A stretch of DNA of 64,000 nt from BJGV01 sp964194745 (GCA_965248035.1 OZ252054.1:2108001-2172000); one strand, 5' to 3'; positions 44,281 through 54,225 are shown, counted from the stretch's first letter. Numbers and translations: made by a program. Notes: a model not told the origin generated them from the letters alone.

Positions 44281-45591
44281 GTGTCCGGTTTCCCAGGGGG
44301 CTTAGTTGTTGTCATTCTACTTACTGTTGTAGCAGGCGGTCTATGGGTGATTTTTGATATTGTTATGGCGTTATTATTCTATAGCATAGCACTGTTGCTG
44401 CTAGTCATTTATCACCTGCGTTATCTAACAGCTCTGGACAGATGGTTGCAAATCCCTGTGCCTACAACTACTACGTTGCCTGATGGTTCCGGTGCATGGG
44501 GGGATGTATTTGCACGCTTAGCGCGTCTTATGCGTAATCAGAGCCAAAGCCACCAGCAATTAAGTTTAGCTCTAGAGCGTCTTAGGCGTGCTACTTCGGC
44601 GATGCCAGAAGGCGTGGTGATTCTAGATGAGGCAGATCGCATCGAATGGTGTAACCTAATGGCTGAACAGCATTTTGGTATAGATTTCAATCGAGATGCT
44701 GGTCAGCAAATTACCTTCCTAATGCGTCAATCTCAGTTCGCTGAGTACCTTGCGACTCATAATTACAGTGAACCACTGATAGTAAAGCAAACGCGACACC
44801 AAGAATTGATTCTTTCTCTACAGTTAGTACCGTACGGAGATAAGCAGAAACTACTAATCAGCCGTGATATTACCCGTCTTGAGGGAGTCGAAACCATGCG
44901 GCGGGATTTTGTTGCCAATGTTTCGCATGAACTACGCACACCACTTACGGTAATTGGTGGGTTTTTTGAAACCTTGTCGGAGGAAAAGTGGGTATCTTCT
45001 GAAATGGGCAAACGGGCTCTTGTTCTTATGACTGATCAGACCAAGCGTATGCAACGCCTAGTAGAAGATTTGTTGACCCTATCACAGCTGGAGGATGCAC
45101 AAAACCAGGTGCGAGAGGAAAACGTCGATGTGTCTGAAGTGTTGCGCGAGTTATATCAAGAGGCGCGATCCTTAAGTGCTGGGCATCATCATATCAACCT
45201 TAATCTTGATACTGATGTGAAGTTAATTGGAAGCCGAGACGAGTTACGAAGTGCTTTTAGTAATCTTGTCAGCAATGCCATACGGTATACCACCGATGGT
45301 GGAGAAGTTATTCTGAGTTGGAAAAAACAAAATGGGCGGGGTGTATTTACTGTACAGGATAGTGGCATAGGTATTGATCAGGAGCATATTCCACGTCTAG
45401 CTGAACGTTTTTACCGAGTAGATCTTAGTCGTTCACGAGGAACTGGCGGCACTGGTTTGGGGCTTGCAATCGTCAAACATGTATTGAACCGCCACCAGGC
45501 ACATCTGGAAATTGTTAGTGAACCAGGTAAGGGTAGTTGTTTCAGTGCATGGTTCCCGGAAAAACGGTCAATAATTCAGCAGAATGAATAG
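44281..45591 (+). CDS. phoR: Phosphate regulon sensor histidine kinase PhoR
   Basis: This 436-residue kinase has two adjacent N-terminal helices (about 5-45), a PAS-like domain (about 95-200), a HisKA domain with FVANVSHELRTPLTVIGGFF (phospho-His near residue 219), and a HATPase with N box NLVSNAIRYT, G1 DSGIGID and G2 GGTGLGLAIVKH. It lacks a large periplasmic sensor, as PhoR does. The GTG start has GGAA about nine bases upstream. It is the partner of phoB. Confidence 0.92.
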   Translation: MSGFPGGLVVVILLTVVAGGLWVIFDIVMALLFYSIALLLLVIYHLRYLTALDRWLQIPVPTTTTLPDGSGAWGDVFARLARLMRNQSQSHQQLSLALERLRRATSAMPEGVVILDEADRIEWCNLMAEQHFGIDFNRDAGQQITFLMRQSQFAEYLATHNYSEPLIVKQTRHQELILSLQLVPYGDKQKLLISRDITRLEGVETMRRDFVANVSHELRTPLTVIGGFFETLSEEKWVSSEMGKRALVLMTDQTKRMQRLVEDLLTLSQLEDAQNQVREENVDVSEVLRELYQEARSLSAGHHHINLNLDTDVKLIGSRDELRSAFSNLVSNAIRYTTDGGEVILSWKKQNGRGVFTVQDSGIGIDQEHIPRLAERFYRVDLSRSRGTGGTGLGLAIVKHVLNRHQAHLEIVSEPGKGSCFSAWFPEKRSIIQQNE

Positions 45592-45639
45592 ATCACAGTT
45601 TGTTTGCTAACTCAGAGGCTATAAAAAAGTACTGTATCC

Positions 45640-46527
45640 ATGTTCAAGACCATTGAAGACTTTGTCGGTAACACACCTTTGGTAAGGCTCAAGCGTCTAC
45701 CTGGGAAAACTAGTAATGTTATTCTTGCTAAGCTGGAAGGAAATAACCCTGCAGGATCTGTAAAAGATCGTCCTGCGTTATCAATGGTTTTATGTGCACA
45801 GAAGCGTGGGGATATTAAACCAGGGGATACCCTAATAGAAGCTACTAGTGGAAACACTGGTATAGCTTTAGCGATGGCAGCTTCGATGAGGGGCTATCGC
45901 ATGGTATTGGTGATGCCGGAGCATCTTAGCTTAGAACGGCGCCAATCTATGAGTGCATATGGCGCGGAGATCGTGTTGACCTCGAAGGAGGGTGGAATGG
46001 AGGAGGCACGGGATGTAGCAGAGCATATGTGTAATGTGGGACGTGGAACCATCCTTAATCAATTCGCCAATTCTGACAATCCATTAGCGCATTACAAAGG
46101 TACTGCACCTGAAATCTGGAGTGATACCGAGGGGAAGATTACTCATTTTGTAAGTAGTATGGGTACTACAGGCACCATCATGGGTTGCACGAAGTATTTT
46201 AAGGAAAAGAATCCGACAATCCAGATCATTGGAGTGCAGCCGCAGGAGGGTGCTCAGATTCCTGGTATCAGGAAATGGCCAGAAGCATATCTTCCTAAAA
46301 TCTATGATGCTAAGCGAGTAGATCGCATAATGCTGGTTTCTCAGGATGAGGCCGAGGATTTGACGCGACGTTTGGCTCGTGAAGAAGGAATTTTTGCAGG
46401 AATTTCATCTGGTGGTGCATTGGCAACGGCACTTGAGATTTCCTCCGAAATAAAAAATGCGGTAATTGTTTTCATAGTGTGTGATCGCGGTGACCGTTAT
46501 CTATCAACTGGAGTCTTCTCTGCCTAA
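45640..46527 (+). CDS. cysM: Cysteine synthase B (O-acetylserine sulfhydrylase)
   Basis: This 295-residue PLP enzyme makes cysteine from O-acetylserine with sulphide or thiosulphate. The PLP lysine is in NNPAGSVKDRPAL near residue 42 and the substrate loop is EATSGNTGIALAMA. The phosphate-binding glycine loop is VSSMGTTGTIMG. The length and the residue pattern near RRQSMSAYGAEIVLT fit CysM rather than CysK. It follows phoR by 48 bases but is functionally separate. Confidence 0.95.
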   Translation: MFKTIEDFVGNTPLVRLKRLPGKTSNVILAKLEGNNPAGSVKDRPALSMVLCAQKRGDIKPGDTLIEATSGNTGIALAMAASMRGYRMVLVMPEHLSLERRQSMSAYGAEIVLTSKEGGMEEARDVAEHMCNVGRGTILNQFANSDNPLAHYKGTAPEIWSDTEGKITHFVSSMGTTGTIMGCTKYFKEKNPTIQIIGVQPQEGAQIPGIRKWPEAYLPKIYDAKRVDRIMLVSQDEAEDLTRRLAREEGIFAGISSGGALATALEISSEIKNAVIVFIVCDRGDRYLSTGVFSA

Positions 46528-46756
46528 AGACAGTAGAATAAATACGACAGGAGAGCATAGTATTTTCTCAACTTGCAAAGAATATTTACGCATCCTTGGT
46601 CATTGAGAAGAGGCAGAATCTAATCTACTATATGAAGTATAGAAACTGTAGAGGTTTGATAAGAACATGGGAAGGCTAAGGTAAAACTATTCCCTACGAA
46701 TTTGTTTCACAGCCGCAATAAATAAAACCACAAGCACATTTAGCGAGGATATAGGT

Positions 46757-47536
46757 TTGACTCCGGTTCTTGTTTTTGACATTGAAACCGTACCCGATAT
46801 TGAGGGGCTTCGTAAGCTTTACAAACTTAGCCCTGATCTTGCTCCTGCCGATGTTGCCGAGATGGCATTTCAGTCACGTCGCCAGACTATCGGTGATGAC
46901 TTCTTGCCACTGCACGTGCATAAAGTCATTGCGATTTCGTGCGCACTACGCGACAAAAATGATTTTTGTGTATGGTCATTGGGTAGTACGGAAGATACTG
47001 AGGTAGAACTTATCCGACGATTCTTTGAAGGTATCGATAAATATACCCCCCAATTGGTTTCGTGGAATGGTAACGGTTTTGATTTGCCGGTACTGCACTA
47101 TCGAAGCATGATTAATGGTATCCAAGCACGTCGCTATTGGGAGTCGGGTGAGAATGATCGGGAATTTAAATGGAACAACTATCTAAGCCGCTATCATATC
47201 CGTCATTTAGATTTGATGGATTTGCTGGCGTTGTATCAGCCACGCGCTAATGTGCCGCTTAACGATCTAGCCAAGCTGATAGGTTTTCCAGGAAAGCTTG
47301 GAATGGATGGTTCACAGGTATGGAGTGCATTCCAGAGAGGTGAGATTATAGCGATTCGAAACTACTGCGAAACGGATGTAGTAAATACCTATCTTATGTT
47401 TCTGCGCTTCCAGTTCCTACGTGGTATTTTAGACGATGAACAATATCTTTATGAGAGTGAACTGGTACGTGCTACCTTGAAAAAATCTACCGAACCCTAC
47501 TGGAAGGAGTTTCTGAGTCAGTGGGAAACTAAATAG
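46757..47536 (+). CDS. PolB-type predicted 3'-5' exonuclease
   Basis: This 259-residue protein has DEDD exonuclease motifs: FDIETVPD at residues 6-13 (Exo I), SWNGNGFDLPVL near 98-109 (Exo II) and NYCETDVVNTYLMFLRF near 212 (Exo III). It matches the family described as related to the exonuclease domain of DNA polymerase B. No polymerase domain is attached. The start is TTG with GAGGAT about eight bases upstream; no in-frame ATG lies nearby. In betaproteobacteria this gene is often near cysM, as here. The substrate is unknown. Confidence 0.88.
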   Translation: MTPVLVFDIETVPDIEGLRKLYKLSPDLAPADVAEMAFQSRRQTIGDDFLPLHVHKVIAISCALRDKNDFCVWSLGSTEDTEVELIRRFFEGIDKYTPQLVSWNGNGFDLPVLHYRSMINGIQARRYWESGENDREFKWNNYLSRYHIRHLDLMDLLALYQPRANVPLNDLAKLIGFPGKLGMDGSQVWSAFQRGEIIAIRNYCETDVVNTYLMFLRFQFLRGILDDEQYLYESELVRATLKKSTEPYWKEFLSQWETK

Positions 47537-47664
47537 GAATATAACGCATCATGTTTGTTATGGTGCGCGCATCAGAAACAGTAAAAACGCTTCCACACGC
47601 CTCACATGTGTAGTCTATCGCACCGTTTGCATAGGTATAGCACAAGAAATATAGAATAGAAGAT

Positions 47665-47691
47665 TAAAAGGGTGACTTTTACCGCCACCCT
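47665..47691 (-). terminator. Probable terminator downstream of the BI-1 gene
   Basis: On the minus strand AGGGTGGC and GTCACCCT pair over eight positions, one of them G-T, around a 7-base loop. TTTTAAT follows. It lies 22 bases past the stop of the BI-1 family gene, in the convergent gap with the exonuclease gene. Confidence 0.6.
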
Positions 47692-47713
47692 ATTAGAGAG
47701 ATCTTCTGGGTTC

Positions 47714-48412
47714 CTAGTCTCTCTCTCCCGAGAATGCCAACAACAAATGTAGCAAGCTTATGAACAGATTGTAAATACTAAGATAGATACCAAGTGTTGC
47801 CATCACATAGTTAGCTTCACCACCGTTAACAATGCGGCTTACATCATACAGAATAAAGCCGGAGAACAACAATACTGCGACAGCTGAGATGGTTAGAGAT
47901 GCGGCGGGCATGGCAAAGAACAGGTTGGCAATAGATGCGAGTATCAGTAGTACCAGTCCTACAAACAGGAAATTTCCCAAGAAACCGAAATCCTTGCGAG
48001 TTACGGTAGCAATTCCAGCCAAGGTGAAGAAGATAACACCAGTTCCTCCAGCAGCAATGCCTACTAATTGCACACCGTTCTTGAAATGTAGTGCATATTG
48101 CAGCATTGGTCCCAGCCACCAGCCAGCAACGAAAGTGAATCCAAACAGTAATACAATTCCCCAGATGCTGTTACGGGTAGCACTGACTGCAAACAACAAT
48201 CCCAACATCACAGCCAGCATAACTAGTGGGCCCATTATCGAGGATTGAGCGAGGAAAGTGAAATTCGTACTCATTCCGATCATTGCTCCGACCACTGTCG
48301 GAATCATGGTCAGACCGAGCATCCAGAAGGTATTACGCAGAACCTTGTTACGGACAACTGTTAATTCTTTCGTCTGCGTTGTTTGGGTTGAATATCGTAG
48401 TTCAGGTTGCAT
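47714..48412 (-). CDS. Bax inhibitor-1/YccA family membrane protein
   Basis: This 232-residue protein has seven predicted helices starting near residue 28 and the typical BI-1 ending near SRIVNGGEANYVMATLGIYL then SIYNLFISLLHLL. Related bacterial proteins (YccA, YbhL) modulate FtsH proteolysis or act as pH-dependent calcium channels. The cytoplasmic N-terminus (about 25 residues) is short and polar. It is a single-gene unit with its own probable terminator. Confidence 0.92.
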   Translation of the reverse strand: MQPELRYSTQTTQTKELTVVRNKVLRNTFWMLGLTMIPTVVGAMIGMSTNFTFLAQSSIMGPLVMLAVMLGLLFAVSATRNSIWGIVLLFGFTFVAGWWLGPMLQYALHFKNGVQLVGIAAGGTGVIFFTLAGIATVTRKDFGFLGNFLFVGLVLLILASIANLFFAMPAASLTISAVAVLLFSGFILYDVSRIVNGGEANYVMATLGIYLSIYNLFISLLHLLLAFSGERD

Positions 48413-48542
48413 ATGCTCTCCTTGGTTAACAGGCTAGATTAAACGTAAAATTGTAAGACTACTAATAATCATGAAAAGTTGCAATATTTTGTCAAAAACA
48501 TAATTCTGGCGATGCCCTTATTCCTTACAAAACTGGTATTTG

Positions 48543-49196
48543 TTATTTCATCGTATCAAGGTTAGCTTGCGCATCGGCATTCCCCTGTGCGGCAGCCTTT
48601 GTATACCATTCCACAGCTTTGGCATTATTTTTGGGTACGCCTTCACCTAGGTGATACATAGCGCCAAGGTTATTTTGTGCATCAGCATTTCCCTGGATGG
48701 CTGCTTTCCGAAAAAACTCAACAGCCTTAACGGTATCTTTGGTTAAACCACCTTCACCATTGGCATACATCAAGCCAAGATTAAATTGTGCTTCGGCATA
48801 ACCTTGTAGGGCAGATCTATGAAACCATGCCGCAGCTGTAGAAGCATCGTTACTCAAGATTTTTCCAGAAGCATCCTTAGATATAACTTCACCTGTAAAA
48901 TACATCACCCCGAGAATATTTTGTGCTTTAACATCTCCCGCATCAGCATCTTTTCTCAATTTCAGGAATTTCTCTTCTGGCGTTGGGTCATCAGGTGAGG
49001 CATTTGGCAGTATCTCTTCGGTAAGCTTAGATTTTTCTTCTGGAGTTAATCCCTCTGTCAGTAAAGATGGTAGTTCTCCTTCAAACGTTATTTCGCTTCC
49101 CAAAGCAACTGGTGCTTTCTTGTCAGGTACTTTCTTATCGCAACCAGCAATGGTTAATATAAACACCGTAATTACAGAAGCAATAAAAACATTCAT
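48543..49196 (-). CDS. Sel1-repeat lipoprotein
   Basis: This lipoprotein of about 217 residues has an N-terminal hydrophobic stretch ending in the lipobox TIAGC, so lipidation is predicted. It is followed by a charged linker (KKVPDKKAPVALGSE). The C-terminal part holds about four Sel1-like repeats, each ending in A-x-Y/F-L-G-x-M-Y type segments (AQFNLGLMYANGEGG, AQNNLGAMYHLGEGV). Sel1 proteins act as protein-protein scaffolds. I moved the start to 49196 because the region before it (to 49241) lengthens the signal beyond the usual size. Confidence 0.82.
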   Translation of the reverse strand: MNVFIASVITVFILTIAGCDKKVPDKKAPVALGSEITFEGELPSLLTEGLTPEEKSKLTEEILPNASPDDPTPEEKFLKLRKDADAGDVKAQNILGVMYFTGEVISKDASGKILSNDASTAAAWFHRSALQGYAEAQFNLGLMYANGEGGLTKDTVKAVEFFRKAAIQGNADAQNNLGAMYHLGEGVPKNNAKAVEWYTKAAAQGNADAQANLDTMK

Positions 49197-49578
49197 CAAA
49201 TATTTTATCAACGAAACTTTATAGGGGAAAATGAAGGGCATGAGTCCTAACCTTTTTGTAACTTTTGCAGTTTACTATCAAGATGTAGTAGTTTGCCACA
49301 AGCTGCCATGTTGATTTCGACATTGTTATGTAATTTATAGGTAAAAATCTGGCTGCTAGGTTTTCTGCAGAAGTGTATCCTATTATTCCTATTTTTAGGC
49401 ATGAATAAGGGAGAAGCTACAATCTACTTGTAGATTTAATTGTAGTGTTTGTAAGGCGAAGAGTGATGATTTACATTTGCGGTTTTTTGGGAATGTTGTG
49501 ATATACCGAGTTATAGTCGGATATGGTGCTTTGAGACTATATCTGTGCCATATTTTTAATTCTGTTTTAAAGGAAAAT
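49197..49578. other. AT-rich divergent spacer
   Basis: About 380 bases separate the Sel1 lipoprotein and the sugar O-methyltransferase gene. A frame continues upstream from the methyltransferase (from 49477), but its translation is unrelated to the family. AAGGAA just before 49579 supports the later start. No RNA gene or repeat was recognised. Confidence 0.5.
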
Positions 49579-50745
49579 ATGAAAGAAAGTACGAAAGCCA
49601 AGCCACGTGGAGCACTGCATAAAATACGCGAGTTCCTGAGGACGAGAAAAATATTCTCTTACTCTGATGAACCGAGCCTATTTCACCCGGAAAGCTTGCT
49701 AGGTGCTAATGCAGCTGTTGCAACAGGTATAGCAAATCGGTCGGTTGAGGACAATGAACTTATCAAAAGAATAATCACGGCTTACCAAAGAGCGAACCAG
49801 GCTGATCTAGGCAAGTCAATGTGGACACTTTTCTTTACCAAATATCACCAACCCATCCATCAAGCACTAATCAATGGGGACGAGAAAACAGTAACTGAAA
49901 TTCTCAGAAACCCTGAAATTAGTGATTTATTCTATGGATTTGACATATTAACTAAATCTTTTAACAGTGTTTTTCGTAAGAGAAGGGTACGGAATGTCTA
50001 TGCGAAAGCTTGCCTTGATGGCCTAGTAAGATTTACCGAATCAGTCGGGGCGGTTTCTATGGATTATCCAGCGAGTGAATTTAAAAAAAGGATTTTTTGG
50101 AAGACTGACGATATATTAGCCAAATTAGATAAGGTATGCATGCCATTTTCTATGCCTAATCCATTTGCAAATGAACATGGACTAGGTTCTTCCCGAGGAG
50201 TAATTTCTTATCGGGTACCACAAGCACTTTATCAAGCATGGCGCATAAAACAGCTGCTGGATGGAATTCAGAATCCGCGTGTACTTGAAATTGGAGCGGG
50301 GCTGGGCCGCACAGCCTTTTATGCAAATGAGTTGGGAATAAAAGATTATACGATTGTAGATCTTCCAATTACTACGGTTGCACAAGCGTATTTTTTGGGG
50401 AGAACACTTGGCGAGGAGAATATCTGTTTAGATGGCGAGCAGTCCGATGACGATCAAAATAGAGTCAAGATAGTTTTACCGGAAACTTTCTTAGCTGAAA
50501 CTAAAACATACGATCTAGTCTTGAATGTTGACGGTTTGACAGAGATGGATTTTAGTGTCGCCCAGGCTTATTGGGATAAGATTAAAATATCTACTAATAC
50601 CTTTTTGTCAATAAATCATGAAGTACATAAATTCCGTGTAAGAGATTTACTTGTTGAGGATTTACATAGTTTGATTGTGTACAGGGGATTATATTGGATG
50701 CGAGAAAGCTATGCTGAAGAATTGATCCGGATACCTAGCGCTTAG
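49579..50745 (+). CDS. Putative sugar O-methyltransferase
   Basis: This 388-residue protein has a class I SAM-binding motif in VLEIGAGLGRTAFYANELG near residues 234-252, followed by YTIVDLPITTVAQAYFLG. This pattern resembles the putative sugar O-methyltransferase family (NanM-like) of surface-glycan loci. The N-terminal 200 residues are helical and family-specific. It stands alone between a Sel1 gene and glnA, 8 kb from the sugar locus, and looks more AT-rich than its neighbours, so horizontal origin is possible. The target sugar is unknown. Confidence 0.75.
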   Translation: MKESTKAKPRGALHKIREFLRTRKIFSYSDEPSLFHPESLLGANAAVATGIANRSVEDNELIKRIITAYQRANQADLGKSMWTLFFTKYHQPIHQALINGDEKTVTEILRNPEISDLFYGFDILTKSFNSVFRKRRVRNVYAKACLDGLVRFTESVGAVSMDYPASEFKKRIFWKTDDILAKLDKVCMPFSMPNPFANEHGLGSSRGVISYRVPQALYQAWRIKQLLDGIQNPRVLEIGAGLGRTAFYANELGIKDYTIVDLPITTVAQAYFLGRTLGEENICLDGEQSDDDQNRVKIVLPETFLAETKTYDLVLNVDGLTEMDFSVAQAYWDKIKISTNTFLSINHEVHKFRVRDLLVEDLHSLIVYRGLYWMRESYAEELIRIPSA

Positions 50746-51028
50746 CTGATATACTTTTTATCTGGAAGATGGATGAGTAAATTAATGATCAAACTGATGA
50801 ATTATTTCGAGGAAAAAATATAGTTATTATTTTGTTGGGCTGAATATTTATTTCAGCTCAGTATTTTCAGAGCAGGTGAAGGCAGCTCTTATTGCATAAA
50901 TTTCAGGACAGCAGTGTGAAAATTTTCTATACTTTAGAAAAGTACAGAAAATAAACAGATTACAATAACTATATTTCTGTACGTCTTTCACATAAGTTTT
51001 GCAGTAAGTATCCAGAATGTGTAAAAAA

Positions 51029-52438
51029 TTACAAGCTGTAGTACATATCAAACTCAATTGGATGGGTTGTCATACGTATGCGTGTGATTTCTTCCATTTT
51101 TAGGTCAATGTAGGCATTAAGCATATCGTTGGAGAATACATCTCCACGGATAAGGAAATCACGATCTCTATCAAGATTGTCAAGCGCTTCATCCAGCGAG
51201 GCGCAGGAGTTTGGAACCTTGGCCGCTTCTTCGGGAGGCAGATCATAGAGATTTTTGTCCATGGGGTCACCTGGATGAATCTTGTTCTGGATACCATCTA
51301 ATCCAGCCATCATTAACGCAGTGAACGCCAGATAGGGATTGGCAGCGGGATCAGGAAAGCGTGCCTCGATACGTCGTTCTTTGGGGTTATTGGTTTGGGG
51401 GATACGTACTGCAGCAGAACGGTTGCTTACCGAGTAAGCAAGGTTGCTAGGGGCTTCAAAACCAGGAACCAGGCGCCTGTAGGAATTTGTGCTGGGATTG
51501 GTAATAGCGTTCAAAGCCTTGGCGTGTTTGATGATGCCACCAATGTAAAACAGAGCTATTTCAGACAAGCCGGCGTAACTGTTCCCAGAAAACAGATTCT
51601 TACCATTCTTCCAGATCGACTGGTGTACATGCATCCCGGAACCGTTGTCACCAACAATGGGCTTGGGCATGAAAGTTGCAGTTTTGCCATAAGAATGAGC
51701 GACGTTATGTACCACATACTTGAACACCTGAGTCCAGTCAGCTCGTTTTACCAGACTGCTGAATTTTGTACCTATTTCGCATTGACCGGCAGTAGCGACT
51801 TCGTGGTGGTGGACTTCCACTTCCAGGCCCATTTCTTCGAGTGTGGTGCACATAGCTGAACGTATATCCTGTAAAGAGTCAACAGGAGGGACCGGAAAAT
51901 AACCGCTTTTTACCATGGGACGGTGGCCGATATTACCACCCTCATACTTTTCTAGAGAGCTCCAGGCTGCTTCCCCGGATTCAATTTTTACCGAGCAACC
52001 TGACATGTCAGCATGCCAGGTTACAGAGTCAAAAATAAAGAACTCGGGTTCAGGACCAAAATAGGCAGTATCGCCAATACCAGTTGACTTGAGATAGGCT
52101 TCACCACGATGCGCCAACGAGCGCGGATCTCGGTCATAACCTTGACCGTCTGAAGGCTCAACCACATCACAGGTGAGAAGCAAAGTAGCTTCATCCATGA
52201 ACGGGTCCATATTGGCGGTGTCAGGGTCAGGCATCAACAGCATATCGGAGGCCTGAATACCTTTCCAGCCAGCAATTGAAGAACCATCAAATGCGTGACC
52301 GTCTTCAATCTTGTCAACATTGAAAGCGTGTGCTGGAACAGTCACGTGATGTTCCTTGCCACGGGTATCGGTAAAACGTAGATCAACGAACTTTACATCG
52401 TTGTCTTGTATCATTTTCAAAACATCTGTTGCTGCCAT
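51029..52438 (-). CDS. glnA: Glutamine synthetase, type I
   Basis: This 469-residue ATP-dependent enzyme forms glutamine from glutamate and ammonium. Features include DGSSIAGW, the metal ligands around FGPEPEFFIFD, the HHEVATAGQCEIG loop, NGSGMHVHQSIWKNGKNLF and the adenylylation Tyr in NLYDLPPEEA near residue 399. GGAG precedes the ATG at 52438; an upstream ATG at 52471 would add 11 residues not in the family. It is likely under nitrogen control, but I see an extended -10 promoter and no clear sigma-54 site. Confidence 0.97.
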   Translation of the reverse strand: MAATDVLKMIQDNDVKFVDLRFTDTRGKEHHVTVPAHAFNVDKIEDGHAFDGSSIAGWKGIQASDMLLMPDPDTANMDPFMDEATLLLTCDVVEPSDGQGYDRDPRSLAHRGEAYLKSTGIGDTAYFGPEPEFFIFDSVTWHADMSGCSVKIESGEAAWSSLEKYEGGNIGHRPMVKSGYFPVPPVDSLQDIRSAMCTTLEEMGLEVEVHHHEVATAGQCEIGTKFSSLVKRADWTQVFKYVVHNVAHSYGKTATFMPKPIVGDNGSGMHVHQSIWKNGKNLFSGNSYAGLSEIALFYIGGIIKHAKALNAITNPSTNSYRRLVPGFEAPSNLAYSVSNRSAAVRIPQTNNPKERRIEARFPDPAANPYLAFTALMMAGLDGIQNKIHPGDPMDKNLYDLPPEEAAKVPNSCASLDEALDNLDRDRDFLIRGDVFSNDMLNAYIDLKMEEITRIRMTTHPIEFDMYYSL

Positions 52439-52504
52439 TTTTTTCTCCAGACTAGATTTACAATCATACATAGCATAAGAAAAGAGCGAAACACCACATA
52501 GGGA

Positions 52505-52513
52505 ATTATATCA
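52505..52513 (-). promoter_or_regulatory. Candidate extended -10 promoter for glnA
   Basis: The minus strand reads TGATATAAT, an extended -10 element, 67 bases before the glnA ATG. No TTGACA-like box lies at the matching distance, which is acceptable for an extended -10 promoter. A TGGCAC-N5-TTGC sigma-54 site was sought and not found nearby. Confidence 0.4.
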
Positions 52514-52712
52514 GGACGAAAGATGTTATCACTCGAAACAAATTAAAAAATATGGCGCAAGATATTGCTTTCAAATTCCTATAATTAAGCAGTTATTTAT
52601 TATGTGAGTTATCTATTGCCGTGTAGAATTGTGCTTTTATCAGGGATATTAAGCACTGATACTAAAAATAGAATAACATTATATGTTTTAATCCTTAACT
52701 ATCAGTACATAT

Positions 52713-53165
52713 ATGGAAACAATTATCGACATACTTAAAAGAGCACAACTACGAGCCAAGGAAATGAATTTGCCATACGAAGGCGCACTTCTTCCCGCGG
52801 AGGCGCTCACATATTTGCAGGAAACCCAAGGTGTCAAATTGGTAGATGTACGCTCAAAAGCAGAGTGGGATTGGGTGGGACGAATTCCAGGGGCAATCGA
52901 GATTGAGTGGCAATCTTATCCAGGCATGCAGGTTAATCCCGACTTTCTCGATCATCTTTCACGCCAGGTGTCCAAAGAATCGCCCGTGATGTTTATATGT
53001 CGCAGTGGTGGTCGTTCGAACCAAGCTGCCGTAGCTGCTTCTGAATCAGGTTATCCAAATTGCTATAACATTCTCGAAGGTTTTGAAGGGGATAAAGATA
53101 CGAGCGGTCACCGCAGTGTCAAGGGGGGATGGAAAGCGGCGGGGTTGCCATGGGTACAAAGCTAA
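52713..53165 (+). CDS. Rhodanese-like sulfurtransferase domain protein
   Basis: This 150-residue single-domain rhodanese has the CDC25/rhodanese start VKLVDVRSKAEWDWVGRIPG near residues 45-64. The active-site loop CRSGGRSNQAA carries the catalytic Cys near residue 95. A C-terminal stretch DTSGHRSVKGGWKAAGLPW is typical of the betaproteobacterial group. It probably moves sulphur as a persulphide; the acceptor is unknown. It is divergent from glnA. Confidence 0.88.
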   Translation: METIIDILKRAQLRAKEMNLPYEGALLPAEALTYLQETQGVKLVDVRSKAEWDWVGRIPGAIEIEWQSYPGMQVNPDFLDHLSRQVSKESPVMFICRSGGRSNQAAVAASESGYPNCYNILEGFEGDKDTSGHRSVKGGWKAAGLPWVQS

Positions 53166-53190
53166 ACTTATACCCGAGATTTTGCTACGC

Positions 53191-54015
53191 TTACGTAGTT
53201 GACCATTTTACAAGTCCGGAATAAGCTGTAACTAGAACAATTATTCCGAACATAATGCGATACCAAGCGAACACCGTGAAATCATGATTGCTGATAAAGC
53301 GCAACAATCCTCGTACTGCCAGTAATGCACTAATGAAGGAGGCAACGAAGCCAATACCGAACATGCCGATATCGTTGAAATGAAGAAATTCGCGATGTTT
53401 GTAAACATCGTAGAATGTAGCGGCAAACATGATAGGGATCGCTAGGAAGAAAGAAAACTCGGTAGCGGCCTTGCGTGACAAACCAAAAAATAATCCGCCG
53501 ATGATGGTGGCGCCAGAGCGGGAGGTACCTGGGATCAATGCAAGGCATTGCACTAATCCTATCTTCAGGGCATGTTTCCAGTCCATATCTTCTACGCGTT
53601 CTACATCTACCACATGTTTTCTACGTTCGGCCCATAGAATTATCACTCCACCGACGATCAAAGCAATCGCAACAGGTGTCGGGTGAAATAGATATTGTTT
53701 GATGGTCTTGATGAACAGCAAGCCCAGAATTGCAGCAGGTAAAAATGCAATAAATAGATTCAACATAAAGCGATTGGAATCCTCATGTGAGCCAATACCA
53801 GCCACCACCATGCCTATCTTGATACGATATTCCCAGCATACAGCCAGTATGGCGCCTAGTTGAATTACGATCGCAAAAACCTTGCCCTTCTCATCATTAA
53901 AATCGAGTAAATCACCCACCAATATAAGATGGCCAGTGGAGGAAATTGGTAGAAACTCGGTTAGACCCTCAACGATTCCAAGGATCAATGCCTTGGCGAG
54001 CAGAAGCAAGTCCAT
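53191..54015 (-). CDS. uppP: Undecaprenyl-diphosphatase
   Basis: This 274-residue membrane phosphatase recycles undecaprenyl pyrophosphate to the phosphate used for peptidoglycan and O-antigen export. The two signature segments are EGLTEFLPISSTGHLIL near residues 16-32 and LIPGTSRSGATIIGGLF near 158-174, with several helices between. It supports the surface-sugar synthesis encoded later in the window, but sits alone here. Confidence 0.96.
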   Translation of the reverse strand: MDLLLLAKALILGIVEGLTEFLPISSTGHLILVGDLLDFNDEKGKVFAIVIQLGAILAVCWEYRIKIGMVVAGIGSHEDSNRFMLNLFIAFLPAAILGLLFIKTIKQYLFHPTPVAIALIVGGVIILWAERRKHVVDVERVEDMDWKHALKIGLVQCLALIPGTSRSGATIIGGLFFGLSRKAATEFSFFLAIPIMFAATFYDVYKHREFLHFNDIGMFGIGFVASFISALLAVRGLLRFISNHDFTVFAWYRIMFGIIVLVTAYSGLVKWSTT

Positions 54016-54225
54016 GTACGATTATCTTGGGAAAAGTATTTGGCTGCGGATAAACATGAATGAATCCAAATAGGTCGAAATCTTATTGGGCAAACACAAC
54101 TCACCTCAGTTTGCGGGTACTATTGCAAATTAATTAGTTTCTTTTTTATAAACAGATATGTTAATCCACACTAAATTATTAGTTTTGGATGAATAAAAAG
54201 ATGTCAAGATGCGGTACCAGAATGG

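Noticed and set aside
47832..48248. A 138-codon open frame antisense to the BI-1 gene.
   Set aside because: Its translation is low-complexity (Asn, Thr, Pro) and arises from the hydrophobic codons of the membrane protein on the other strand.
50923..50941. A 7-bp palindrome (TTTTCTA / TAGAAAA) in the gap before glnA as a terminator.
   Set aside because: The stem is almost all A and T, so it would be too weak, and no T run follows on either strand.
51395..51859. A 154-codon open frame antisense to glnA.
   Set aside because: It lies entirely within the highly conserved glnA coding sequence, has no family resemblance and no ribosome site; it mirrors the codon structure of glnA.
52439..52712. 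A sigma-54 promoter expected for glnA.
   Set aside because: No TGGCAC-N5-TTGC type sequence was found on the minus strand; only an extended -10 element is visible.
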